A DNA stretch of 64,000 bases from JADJLQ01 sp038251405. Its GTDB lineage: Bacteria; Bacteroidota; Bacteroidia; Chitinophagales; Saprospiraceae. Where the stretch lies: positions 32,031 to 96,030 of the forward strand of contig JBBSBH010000016.1 of NCBI GenBank assembly GCA_038251405.1, in the 5' to 3' direction. Position numbers and translations under genes: made by a program. Under the pieces are notes generated by a model. That model saw only the letters and a list, made by a program, of their open reading frames with translations. It did no database searches and had not been told where the DNA came from. Positions 1-7,731 of this stretch are shown here, one piece after another. Each line of letters opens with the position of its first letter. Within the stretch, counting starts at the first letter, position 1.

Positions 1-2
1 AT

Positions 3-941
3 TCTGAAAAAATAATTCCAGAAAATGTCATCTTAGAAGAGTCTTGGTTTAATTCCATAAGTCCAAATCCTGATATTGACCAAGTAAATAACCTCATGAA
101 AAAAGATAGTTCACTTACTCAAATAATTGTCGGTGCGATATTAGGAGTTTCCAAAAGCTCACCAGTGGACTCAGCAGTATTACATTATTTAAGTGATTCC
201 ATCAATCTTAGGCTAAAGGATTCTTGCGAAAAAGCTTTTTCAAATTTTGATTGGAACAAATCACTAGGATTACCGTTAGCAAAGTTTAAAGCTGATTTTC
301 CTGAGAAATCTGTTCCGGCATTCTATACCCTGATTACAGGCTTTAACTATGGTATATTTTATTTTCAAGACCAGTATGGCTTGGATGCCATCGGCATTGG
401 CAAGGAAATGTTTTTGGGAAATACCGCACTTTATGATCATCTTTCCATAACCAATCCTAATTTTTCCTCATATATCAATCGTACATTTAACACGACACAT
501 CTGCCAGAAAAAATAATTACTGCCATAGTGGTGGATATACTGCCAGACCCTCCTTCAAACAGGCTACTTGATTATATTTTGAATGAAGGGAAAAAGCTCT
601 ATTTAATAAAAAAATGGATGCCTGAGCTAGCAGATTCTACCTGGTTTGAAACCACTCAGGACCAATTTTTATGGACTAAAAATAATGAACTGGATATTTG
701 GAGGTTCCTGCTCACGGACAAATTAATATATAAAAACAGTAGTAAGGATATTGCCAATCTCACGCAGCCAGCTCCACATAGTATGGGTATGCCACCTGAA
801 GCGCCTGGAAGAGCCATAAATTATATAGGTTATAAAATAATTGAAAACTACATGAAATCAACCGGGGCTTCATGCAAAGACCTGGCTTTGGAAAAAGATT
901 ATGACAAAATTCTACAATCTTCAAAATACAAACCCCGCTAA
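3..941 (+). CDS. gldB: Gliding motility lipoprotein GldB (5' end outside window)
   Basis: GldB is an outer-membrane-linked lipoprotein needed for gliding and T9SS function in Bacteroidota. The reading frame is open from the first bases of the window through an internal ATG at 96, so the gene starts upstream and 312 C-terminal residues are visible. Family hallmarks seen are the PPEAPGRAINYIGYKIIENYM segment near the C-terminus and a terminal segment ending in KYKPR, which match the conserved C-terminal region of GldB. The signal peptide and lipobox are outside the window. The gldC gene that often follows gldB is not next to it here. The identification rests on recognition of the C-terminal pattern. 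Confidence 0.8.
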   Translation, partial: SEKIIPENVILEESWFNSISPNPDIDQVNNLMKKDSSLTQIIVGAILGVSKSSPVDSAVLHYLSDSINLRLKDSCEKAFSNFDWNKSLGLPLAKFKADFPEKSVPAFYTLITGFNYGIFYFQDQYGLDAIGIGKEMFLGNTALYDHLSITNPNFSSYINRTFNTTHLPEKIITAIVVDILPDPPSNRLLDYILNEGKKLYLIKKWMPELADSTWFETTQDQFLWTKNNELDIWRFLLTDKLIYKNSSKDIANLTQPAPHSMGMPPEAPGRAINYIGYKIIENYMKSTGASCKDLALEKDYDKILQSSKYKPR

Positions 942-1006
942 TAGGATATTATCTCATCAAAAATCCTGGTATAAAATTTGTAATTTAGGCTAAAATTTAA
1001 TTTCTT

Positions 1007-1963
1007 ATGGCTAAGAAAAGAGCAATACCGTTAGTAGATCTGTTTCAATTCACTAAAGGGGATGAAAAAGCAAAGAAAGTATTTATCAAAAAGCTGGGCA
1101 AGGCTTTTCATGAAATAGGGTTTGTAGGAGTGGTAAATCATGGCATACCTCAAAGTCTGGTCAATAAATTCTATAAAGAATCGCAGGCTTTTTTCACTAT
1201 GCCGGTAGAGAAAAAGCAGAAATACGAAATAAAAGGATTGGCCGGTCAAAGAGGGTATACTTCGTTTGGGAAAGAGCACGCTAAACAATCCAAATTAGCG
1301 GACTTAAAAGAGTTTTTTCAAATTGGCCAGGAAGTTGAAGGCAGAGACCCTATTAAAAAACAGTATCCTAAAAATGTGTACGTACGGGAAAGGCCTGTTT
1401 TTTTAGCCACCGGTAAAAAACTTTACAAATCATTTGAAAAATCAGGAAGCCATTTGCTGCGGGCAATTTCTTTACATCTCGGACTGGGTGACCAATATTT
1501 TGATCCAAAAATTAAAAATGGCAATAGTATTTTAAGAGCGATTTATTATCCGCCGATTACTGGTGAACCAAACAGCGCAATCCGATCCGAACAGCATGAA
1601 GACATTAATCTGATAACTCTTTTAGTAGGCGCATCTGCAGGTGGTCTGCAGGTTATGAACCTACAAAATGAATGGCTGGATGTAGTAACGGAGAAAGGAG
1701 AAATCGTAATCAATGTGGGAGATATGCTTCAAAGATTGACTAATAATTACCTGATATCTACCACGCACCGGGTGATCAATCCTCCAAGGGAAGAATGGCA
1801 AAAACCCAGGCTTTCCATTCCATTCTTTTTGCATCCTCGAAGTGAAATGGACCTCTCCTGTCTTCCAAAAACGGTCACCACAGACAACCCATTGCATTAT
1901 CCACCAATCACCGCTGGAGAATATTTAGCCGAACGCTTACGGGAAATAGGGCTTAAAAAATAA
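1007..1963 (+). CDS. 2-oxoglutarate/Fe(II) dioxygenase, isopenicillin N synthase-like
   Basis: A soluble 318-residue Fe(II)/2-oxoglutarate-dependent oxygenase. The N-terminal DIOX_N-like region contains the GFVGVVNHGIP segment (about residues 38-48). The double-stranded beta helix carries the iron ligands H197, D199 and H254, with R268-x-S270 in RLSIPFF binding 2-oxoglutarate, so the active site looks intact. The length is typical for the isopenicillin N synthase/flavonol synthase superfamily. Substrate cannot be read from sequence, and neither neighbour (gldB upstream, tatA downstream) suggests a biosynthetic cluster. The start is the ATG 65 bp after gldB, preceded by an A/T-rich leader. Confidence 0.85.
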   Translation: MAKKRAIPLVDLFQFTKGDEKAKKVFIKKLGKAFHEIGFVGVVNHGIPQSLVNKFYKESQAFFTMPVEKKQKYEIKGLAGQRGYTSFGKEHAKQSKLADLKEFFQIGQEVEGRDPIKKQYPKNVYVRERPVFLATGKKLYKSFEKSGSHLLRAISLHLGLGDQYFDPKIKNGNSILRAIYYPPITGEPNSAIRSEQHEDINLITLLVGASAGGLQVMNLQNEWLDVVTEKGEIVINVGDMLQRLTNNYLISTTHRVINPPREEWQKPRLSIPFFLHPRSEMDLSCLPKTVTTDNPLHYPPITAGEYLAERLREIGLKK

Positions 1964-2025
1964 TTAGAATCAAATCATAATAGTTTGCAAAGGTTAAAAA
2001 CAAATTTGTCCCTATAAATTAACCG

Positions 2026-2033
2026 TATATTTG
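2026..2033 (+). promoter_or_regulatory. Bacteroidota -7 promoter element upstream of tatA
   Basis: TATATTTG matches the phylum -7 consensus TAnnTTTG. A TTG triplet at 2006-2008 lies 17 bp upstream and could be the -33 element. The distance to the tatA ATG is 26 bp. Confidence 0.55.
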
Positions 2034-2059
2034 TATCACATTATTTAATCAATCAAGAG

Positions 2060-2278
2060 ATGAATCAGTTTTTATTATTATCAATGCCCGGTGGAGGCGA
2101 ATGGATTATAATCTTCGTCGTAGTATTACTTTTATTTGGAGGTAAAAAAATACCCGAACTTATGAAAGGTCTTGGAAAGGGAATCAAAGAGTTTAATAAT
2201 GCCCGAAATTCTATCGAAGATGAAATCCAGGAAGGCATGCGAGAAATTGAAAGCAAAAATGTAAGCGAAAAGAAATAA
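2060..2278 (+). CDS. tatA: Twin-arginine translocase subunit TatA/TatE
   Basis: A 72-residue single-span membrane protein that forms the pore-building component of the twin-arginine export system for folded proteins. The layout is typical: a short periplasmic N-terminus with GGGEW, a hydrophobic helix (about residues 15-27) ending in LLLFGGKKIPEL, an amphipathic helix GLGKGIKEFNNA, and an acidic/polar tail. The FGGKKIPEL hinge is diagnostic of the TatA/B family, and the short length favours TatA/E over TatB. No tatC is in the window. A likely Tat client with an SRRKFIG signal is encoded at 59661-60074. Confidence 0.92.
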   Translation: MNQFLLLSMPGGGEWIIIFVVVLLLFGGKKIPELMKGLGKGIKEFNNARNSIEDEIQEGMREIESKNVSEKK

Positions 2279-2317
2279 TTTTATTTATAGCTTTTCATTA
2301 CTCTTTAAAAAGACTTA

Positions 2318-2355
2318 AAACCTCGGAGAATACTTTTCGGGGTTTCTTTATTTTT
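2318..2355 (+). terminator. Intrinsic terminator after tatA
   Basis: An 8-bp stem (2318-2325 with 2338-2345, one G-U pair, loop of about 12 nt) is followed by a T-rich run reading ctttattttt. It sits 40 bp after the tatA stop and before the ompH-like gene, so it separates the two units. Confidence 0.6.
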
Positions 2356-2411
2356 GTAACTTATATTCATATTAATCGTCTACAACATTATTCAAGATAC
2401 CTAATTAAATT

Positions 2412-2918
2412 ATGAAAAAAATCGTCTACACTTTTATCTTTTCCATGGTTAGCCTGATGGCTTTTTCCCAAAAATTTGGATATATCAATTCAACAGAGAT
2501 ACTGAGTAAAGTGCCTGAAGTAGCATTAGTAGATTCATCATTAAGAAAATACCAGGATACCCTGATGATTGGCTTCAATGTGAAACTGAAAGTTTTTCAA
2601 CAACATGTCCAGGATTATCAACTGCAATCTCAAAATGGAAGCTTAGCACCTGTTGCAAGCCAGAAAAAAGAAGAAGAATTAACTCGTGAGCAAGAAACAT
2701 TAAAAGGACTGGACGCAGAATTGAAACAAAAACTAGCCGACCGAAGAGATGATCTGTATAGTCCTATCTTGGGAAGAATAGATGGAGTAGTTCGAAAAAT
2801 TGGAAAGGATAATAAATACACTATGATCTTTGACAGCAGTCAACCAGGGTATTTATATCTTGCTGAAAGTGATGATCTCGGTGAAGTGGTATTAAAGGAA
2901 GTATTGGCAGGTAAGTAA
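2412..2918 (+). CDS. OmpH/Skp family periplasmic chaperone
   Basis: A 168-residue secreted protein with a Sec signal peptide (residues 1-19, ending MAFSQ) followed by KFGYINSTEIL, the conserved start of OmpH/Skp proteins (usually (K)xGYVdsdkIl). The central part (about residues 45-115) is charged and helical, as expected for the chaperone's coiled-coil arms. Skp binds unfolded outer-membrane proteins in the periplasm and hands them to the BAM complex; bamD lies at 13.7 kb. The gene ends 2 bp before the convergent rpiB stop. Bacteroidota usually carry several OmpH paralogues, so the exact role of this copy is uncertain. Confidence 0.88.
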   Translation: MKKIVYTFIFSMVSLMAFSQKFGYINSTEILSKVPEVALVDSSLRKYQDTLMIGFNVKLKVFQQHVQDYQLQSQNGSLAPVASQKKEEELTREQETLKGLDAELKQKLADRRDDLYSPILGRIDGVVRKIGKDNKYTMIFDSSQPGYLYLAESDDLGEVVLKEVLAGK

Positions 2919-2920
2919 TT

Positions 2921-3352
2921 CTAACAAATACTTATTTTTCCTACTCTGACAGCATGTCTTCCGCCTTCAAATTCAGCTTTTAAAAACAGATCTACTAAGA
3001 CTGGTGCTAGATGGATATCAATAAACCTTGCAGGAATACAAATGATATTGGCATTATTGTGCTGACGGGCAAGTTTCGCAAGTTCTTCATTCCAGCATAT
3101 GGCAGCTCGGATACCCTGATGCTTATTGGCAGTCATCGCTACTCCATTACCACTTCCACATACCAACACTCCAAAGTCAGCAGCACCTTGTTCAACTGCA
3201 TTTGCTACTGGATGAGCAAAATCAGGATAGTCAGCCCGATCCGCTGAATAAGTACCATAATCGATACAATCGATATTCTGCTCTTGTAAGCTGATGAGTA
3301 TTCTTTGCTTTACTTCAAATCCGGCATGATCGGCACCTAATGCTATTGTCAT
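2921..3352 (-). CDS. rpiB: Ribose 5-phosphate isomerase B (RpiB/LacAB family)
   Basis: A 143-residue cytosolic isomerase interconverting ribose 5-phosphate and ribulose 5-phosphate in the pentose phosphate pathway. The N-terminus has the GADHAGFEVK motif. The conserved GVLVCGSGNGVAMTANK segment carries the catalytic Cys and the anion-hole Gly cluster, followed by IRAAICWNEELAKLARQHNNANIICIPAR, all diagnostic of RpiB. The length matches the family. The gene is monocistronic, convergent with the ompH-like gene (2-bp gap) and divergent from the amidohydrolase. Other RpiB-fold sugar isomerases such as allose 6-phosphate isomerase cannot be excluded. Confidence 0.93.
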   Translation of the reverse strand: MTIALGADHAGFEVKQRILISLQEQNIDCIDYGTYSADRADYPDFAHPVANAVEQGAADFGVLVCGSGNGVAMTANKHQGIRAAICWNEELAKLARQHNNANIICIPARFIDIHLAPVLVDLFLKAEFEGGRHAVRVGKISIC

Positions 3353-3446
3353 TTTACTAAATTTGTTGTTTCCACAAATATCGCATTAGTACCTTAGATT
3401 AGCTATATTTTTCCTAGTTTGTGTAATATATCTATTCATTCAAAAC

Positions 3447-5144
3447 ATGAAATTATTTTATTTTTTAATTTCTTTATCCCTTATTCTTTCTTGCAGGTCT
3501 GAGCCAAAAGCTGATGTAATACTTATTAATGGGAATATTTACACTGTTGACAGCTCCCTGGAAGTTGCATCTGCTTTCGCTGTAAAAGATGGAAAATTCA
3601 TCAAAATCGGAAATAAGGAGGACATTGAAAAATTAAAAGATGAGCATACAGAAGTTATCGATGCCGAAGGAAAGTTTGTAATGCCCGGTTTTATTGAAAG
3701 TCATGGTCATTTTTCCAGCTTGGGAGGAGGACTTCAAAATCTGGACTTCATCAAATCCAAAAGCTGGGATGATATAGTGGCTATGGTCGCTGAAAAAGTA
3801 AAAACAGCCAGGCCTGGACAGTGGATCATTGGCCGTGGCTGGCATCAGGAAAAATGGACCCAGCCACTCTTTGCCTCTGTACACGGGTATCCCATGCATG
3901 ATGCACTTTCTGCCATTTCACCTAATAATCCAGTAATGCTTTCACATGCGAGTGGTCATGGAGTCTTTGCAAATAAAAAAGCTATGGAATTGGCCGGAAT
4001 TACAAAGGAAACTCCAGACCCTAAGGGCGGATCTATAGTAAGAGACGCTCAGGGCAATGCGATTGGCATGTTTGAAGAAACAGCACAAGGTATTGTAAGA
4101 CAGGCATATAACACTTATTTAAAAAGCCTCCCCCCGGATGAATTAGAAAAAATCTGGCACCACGGCATAGAATTAGCTCAGGCGGAATGTCTCAAAAAAG
4201 GAGTTACCTCATTTGAAGATGCTGGCAGCACATTTAAAGAAATATCATGGTATAAAGCCTTAGCAGATAGTGGAAAATTAAAATTGAGACTATGGGTAAT
4301 GATTGGTGAGCCGAGCAAAAATATGAGTGCCGGAGAGTTAGACTCTTATCCATGGAAAGGAATCGGGAATGATCATTTTAGTGTAGGAGGTATAAAGACA
4401 TATGTGGATGGTGCCTTAGGATCTTATGGTGCATGGTTATTATCTCCTTACGCTGATCGGGATGATAAATTCTACGGTCAAAACACAACAGATATTTCAG
4501 AAATTAATGCAGTAGCTGAACTTTGTATTAAACATGGGCTGCAGTTATGTGTACATGCTATTGGTGACCGGGCTAACAGGGAAGTGTTGAATATCATGGA
4601 AAACCAATTTAAAACTCACCCTGGCAAAACAGATCTTCGCTGGAGAATCGAGCATGCCCAGCATATTGATACCAGCGATATTCCCCGTTTTGCAAAAATG
4701 GGAGTGATAGCTGCCATGCAGGGTATTCATTGTACCAGTGATGCACCCTTTGTAGAGAAAAGGTTAGGCCCATTTAGGGCTAAATACGAATCATATCCCT
4801 GGAGAAGCCTTTTAGATGCTGGCGCTGTTGTGACTAATGGCACTGATGTACCTGTGGAAAATGTAGATCCTATAGAGTCATTTTATGCCAGCGTCACACG
4901 CAAAAGAGCGGATAATGGATTTAGTTTCTTCCCAGAGCAAGCCATGACCAGAGCAGAAGCTGCCAGATCATACACACTTTCAGGAGCTTATGCAGCCTTC
5001 CAGGAAGATTCGAGGGGCTCTATCTCAACAAACAAATGGGCTGATTTTATCGTACTATCACAGGATTTAATCCACTGCGCGGACGAAGATATTTTGAAAA
5101 CAAAGGTGGAAAAGACTTTCGTAGGAGGTAAATTGGCGAATTAG
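3447..5144 (+). CDS. Lipoprotein amidohydrolase, YtcJ-like (amidohydrolase 3)
   Basis: A 565-residue metal-dependent hydrolase. The N-terminus is a lipoprotein signal with lipobox LILSC (Cys about residue 16), so the enzyme is probably anchored in the cell envelope. The body follows the YtcJ-like amidohydrolase 3 pattern: VILINGNIYTVD at the N-terminal beta domain, GFIESHGHFSSLG carrying the HxH-type metal site, a VHAIGDRAN His, RIEHAQHID, and a late NGTDVPVE Asp. Substrate is unknown; family members act on amides, ureas or formamides, sometimes of aromatic amino acids. It is a single gene between rpiB and efp, with no operon partner. Confidence 0.87.
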   Translation: MKLFYFLISLSLILSCRSEPKADVILINGNIYTVDSSLEVASAFAVKDGKFIKIGNKEDIEKLKDEHTEVIDAEGKFVMPGFIESHGHFSSLGGGLQNLDFIKSKSWDDIVAMVAEKVKTARPGQWIIGRGWHQEKWTQPLFASVHGYPMHDALSAISPNNPVMLSHASGHGVFANKKAMELAGITKETPDPKGGSIVRDAQGNAIGMFEETAQGIVRQAYNTYLKSLPPDELEKIWHHGIELAQAECLKKGVTSFEDAGSTFKEISWYKALADSGKLKLRLWVMIGEPSKNMSAGELDSYPWKGIGNDHFSVGGIKTYVDGALGSYGAWLLSPYADRDDKFYGQNTTDISEINAVAELCIKHGLQLCVHAIGDRANREVLNIMENQFKTHPGKTDLRWRIEHAQHIDTSDIPRFAKMGVIAAMQGIHCTSDAPFVEKRLGPFRAKYESYPWRSLLDAGAVVTNGTDVPVENVDPIESFYASVTRKRADNGFSFFPEQAMTRAEAARSYTLSGAYAAFQEDSRGSISTNKWADFIVLSQDLIHCADEDILKTKVEKTFVGGKLAN

Positions 5145-5230
5145 AAAAACGATCCAAAACTGAGGCAAATCCTTGATAATCAGTAGAATTTAAATAAACC
5201 GACTGATTAAATAATCTACTATAATTTACC

Positions 5231-5238
5231 TATATTTG
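5231..5238 (+). promoter_or_regulatory. Promoter element upstream of efp
   Basis: TATATTTG matches the Bacteroidota -7 consensus and lies 26 bp before the efp ATG. No convincing -33 TTG is at the expected distance. It probably drives efp-accB-accC. Confidence 0.5.
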
Positions 5239-5264
5239 CGCCCGCAAAAGTTATATTTTATATT

Positions 5265-5831
5265 ATGGCAATGACTACCGAAATCCGAAACGGAATGTGC
5301 ATTAATCACAATAATGACCTTTGGTCAATTATCGAATTCCAACATGTAAAAAGTGCGCGTAGTGCTGCTTTTGTACGTACCAAAATGAAAAGTATGACTA
5401 CTGGCAAAACCATAGAATACTCTTTTTCAGCAGGTACTAAATTTGATGAGGTCCGCATAGAACGCAGAAAGTATCAATTTCTTTATAAAGATGATCAAGG
5501 TTATAACTTTATGAATAATGAGACCTTTGATCAGGTAATGTTGCAGGAAGCAATGATAGATCGTACGGAATTTCTCAAAGAGGGCATTGATGTAGAAATC
5601 ATGTTTCATGCCGAAAATGAGACCCCTTTGAGTGTTTCTGTTCCATTATTTATGGTTTTGGAAGTAGTTTATGCAGAACCTGGTGAAAAAGGCAATACCG
5701 CAACAAATGCTTTAAAGCCCGCAAAATTGGAGACAGGCGCCGAGATAAGGGTACCATTATTTGTTAATGAAGGTGACAAAATTAAGATAGATACACAGAA
5801 TAGGTCGTATATTGAACGTGTAAAAATCTAA
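5265..5831 (+). CDS. efp: Elongation factor P with arginine at the loop tip
   Basis: EF-P (188 residues) binds between the P and E sites of the ribosome and relieves stalling at polyproline stretches. The three beta-barrel domains are all recognisable (KOW-like N-terminus, central OB domain, C-terminal OB domain ending RSYIERVKI). The functional loop reads HVKSARSAAFVRTK. Aligned with the E. coli loop KPGKGQ, the tip residue is R32 (codon 5358-5360), not lysine. An arginine tip is known from EarP-type EF-Ps, where it is rhamnosylated; no EarP-like gene is in this window. efp is followed by accB after 6 bp, an arrangement found widely in bacteria. Confidence 0.95.
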   Translation: MAMTTEIRNGMCINHNNDLWSIIEFQHVKSARSAAFVRTKMKSMTTGKTIEYSFSAGTKFDEVRIERRKYQFLYKDDQGYNFMNNETFDQVMLQEAMIDRTEFLKEGIDVEIMFHAENETPLSVSVPLFMVLEVVYAEPGEKGNTATNALKPAKLETGAEIRVPLFVNEGDKIKIDTQNRSYIERVKI

Positions 5832-5837
5832 TTCCTT

Positions 5838-6323
5838 ATGGAGCTAAAGGAAATACAAGAACTCATCAAAATGATGGGTAAATCCAAACTTGCTGAGATA
5901 AAAATAAAGAATGGTGATTTCGAGCTCGTCCTTCGATCAGAATCAACCAAAGACAAAGTTTCTTATGTAACAGCACAAATGCCTGCTATGATGCAGGTTG
6001 CAGGCCCCGACCTTGTTTCAGCACCTTCAACAGAGAAAAAACCTGCTGAAAATATTATAGAGGCTAAACCAGATTCTTCACAACTACTTGAAATAAAAAG
6101 CCCTATGGTGGGTACATTTTATAGGTCCCCATCACCAGAGAAACCCCCTTATGTAAAAATAGGTGATGCCATATCTGAGGGTGATGTAGTTTGTATGATA
6201 GAAGCAATGAAACTTTTCAATGAGATAGAGAGTGAAGTGACAGGTACTATTGTAAAAATAATGGTAGAAGATGCTACTCCTGTAGAATATGATCAGGTGT
6301 TATTTTTGATAGAACCAGCTTAA
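5838..6323 (+). CDS. accB: Biotin carboxyl carrier protein of acetyl-CoA carboxylase
   Basis: A 161-residue BCCP that carries biotin between the carboxylase (AccC) and carboxyltransferase half-reactions in the first committed step of fatty-acid synthesis. An N-terminal helical segment (MELKEIQELIKMMGKS, about 1-16) interacts with AccC in characterised family members. A Pro/Ala-rich linker (about 48-75) precedes the biotinyl domain, which has the IEAMKLFNEIE motif with biotin-accepting K125. It lies 6 bp after efp and 19 bp before accC, so the three genes are very likely one operon. Confidence 0.96.
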   Translation: MELKEIQELIKMMGKSKLAEIKIKNGDFELVLRSESTKDKVSYVTAQMPAMMQVAGPDLVSAPSTEKKPAENIIEAKPDSSQLLEIKSPMVGTFYRSPSPEKPPYVKIGDAISEGDVVCMIEAMKLFNEIESEVTGTIVKIMVEDATPVEYDQVLFLIEPA

Positions 6324-6342
6324 GCCAAATCGCAAATCAATT

Positions 6343-7689
6343 ATGTTTAAGAAAATATTGATAGCTAATCGGGGTGAAATCGCCCTGAGAGTAATTCGGA
6401 CATGTAAAGAAATGGGGATCAAAACAGTAGCCGTCTATTCTACTGCAGATCGCGATAGCTTACATGTACGATTTGCCGATGAAGCCGTATGCATAGGTCC
6501 TCCTCCAAGCAGCGAATCTTATATTAATATTCCCAAAATCATATCAGCAGTGGAGATTACAAATGCTGATGCAGTACATCCAGGCTATGGATTTTTAGCT
6601 GAAAATGCCCGTTTTGCTGAAGTTTGTACCGATTATGGAATCAAGTTTATTGGCCCTACTCCTGACCAAATCCGGGCCATGGGTGACAAGATCACTGCGA
6701 AAGAGACAATGATCAAATCAAAAGTACCTGTAGTACCTGGTAGTGAAGGATTACTAAAAGACTTTAAGCAAGCTGGAAAATCGGCAAAAGAAATCGGCTT
6801 CCCCGTAATTCTTAAAGCCACGGCCGGAGGTGGAGGAAAGGGGATGCGTATCGTATGGAATGAAAATGAATTAGAATCCATGTGGAATGTTGCCCGGAAT
6901 GAGGCAAAAGCAGCCTTTGGCAATGATGGAATCTATATGGAAAAGTATATAGAAGAACCTCGACATATTGAATTTCAAATTATTGGTGATCAGCATGGAA
7001 ATATTGTCCATTTATCAGAAAGAGATTGCTCCATTCAGAGAAGACATCAGAAGTTGGTGGAAGAATCCCCTTCTCCATTTATGACTGAAAAACTCCGTAA
7101 GAAAATGGGTGAGGCTGCTGTTGCAGCAGGCAAGGCTATTAAGTATGAAGGTGTCGGTACTATTGAGTTTTTGGTAGATAAATATCAGAATTTCTATTTT
7201 ATGGAAATGAATACCCGAATCCAGGTAGAGCATCCCGTTACAGAGGAAGTAGTAGATATGGACTTGATCAAGGAACAAATAAAAGTGGCTGCTGGAGAAA
7301 AAATTACTTTTAAAAATCAAATACCTAAGTTTTGGGCAATGGAATGCCGGATAAACGCTGAAGACCCTTTTAATGATTTCAGGCCTAGTCCGGGTAATAT
7401 CACATCTTTTCATACACCCAAAGGCCACGGAGTACGTGTAGATACGCATGCCTATGCCGGATATACCGTACCTCCTTATTATGATTCCATGATTGGAAAA
7501 TTGATCTGTAGAGCTAATTCCAGAGAGGAAGTATTGGCAAAAATGAATCGGGCACTTGATGAGTTCATCATAGAGGGGATAAAGACTACGGTACCATTTC
7601 ACCAATTACTCATGGACAATGATGATTTCAAGAAAGGAAATTTTCATACTGGCTTTTTAAATACCTGGGATTTTAAAAATATAAAGTAA
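6343..7689 (+). CDS. accC: Biotin carboxylase subunit of acetyl-CoA carboxylase
   Basis: A 448-residue ATP-grasp enzyme that carboxylates the biotin of AccB using bicarbonate and ATP. Visible motifs are the N-terminal FKKILIANRGEIALRVIR, the glycine-rich ATP-binding loop KATAGGGGKGMR (about residues 160-171), the ERDCSIQRRHQKLVEESPSP segment, and the FMEMNTRIQVEHPVTE catalytic region with the conserved Glu/Asn/Arg set. The length fits stand-alone AccC (about 450 residues). It is third in the efp-accB-accC operon. The carboxyltransferase subunits are not in the window. Confidence 0.96.
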   Translation: MFKKILIANRGEIALRVIRTCKEMGIKTVAVYSTADRDSLHVRFADEAVCIGPPPSSESYINIPKIISAVEITNADAVHPGYGFLAENARFAEVCTDYGIKFIGPTPDQIRAMGDKITAKETMIKSKVPVVPGSEGLLKDFKQAGKSAKEIGFPVILKATAGGGGKGMRIVWNENELESMWNVARNEAKAAFGNDGIYMEKYIEEPRHIEFQIIGDQHGNIVHLSERDCSIQRRHQKLVEESPSPFMTEKLRKKMGEAAVAAGKAIKYEGVGTIEFLVDKYQNFYFMEMNTRIQVEHPVTEEVVDMDLIKEQIKVAAGEKITFKNQIPKFWAMECRINAEDPFNDFRPSPGNITSFHTPKGHGVRVDTHAYAGYTVPPYYDSMIGKLICRANSREEVLAKMNRALDEFIIEGIKTTVPFHQLLMDNDDFKKGNFHTGFLNTWDFKNIK

Positions 7690-7731
7690 TTTCAGGATCA
7701 TGATCCCATTCCTCGTGGAAAAAAGAAATCC

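Noticed and set aside
7015..7605. 196-codon minus-strand open frame inside accC
   Set aside because: Its Cys/Phe/Tyr-rich, low-complexity composition is that of a frame opposite a coding gene; accC is intact and certain.
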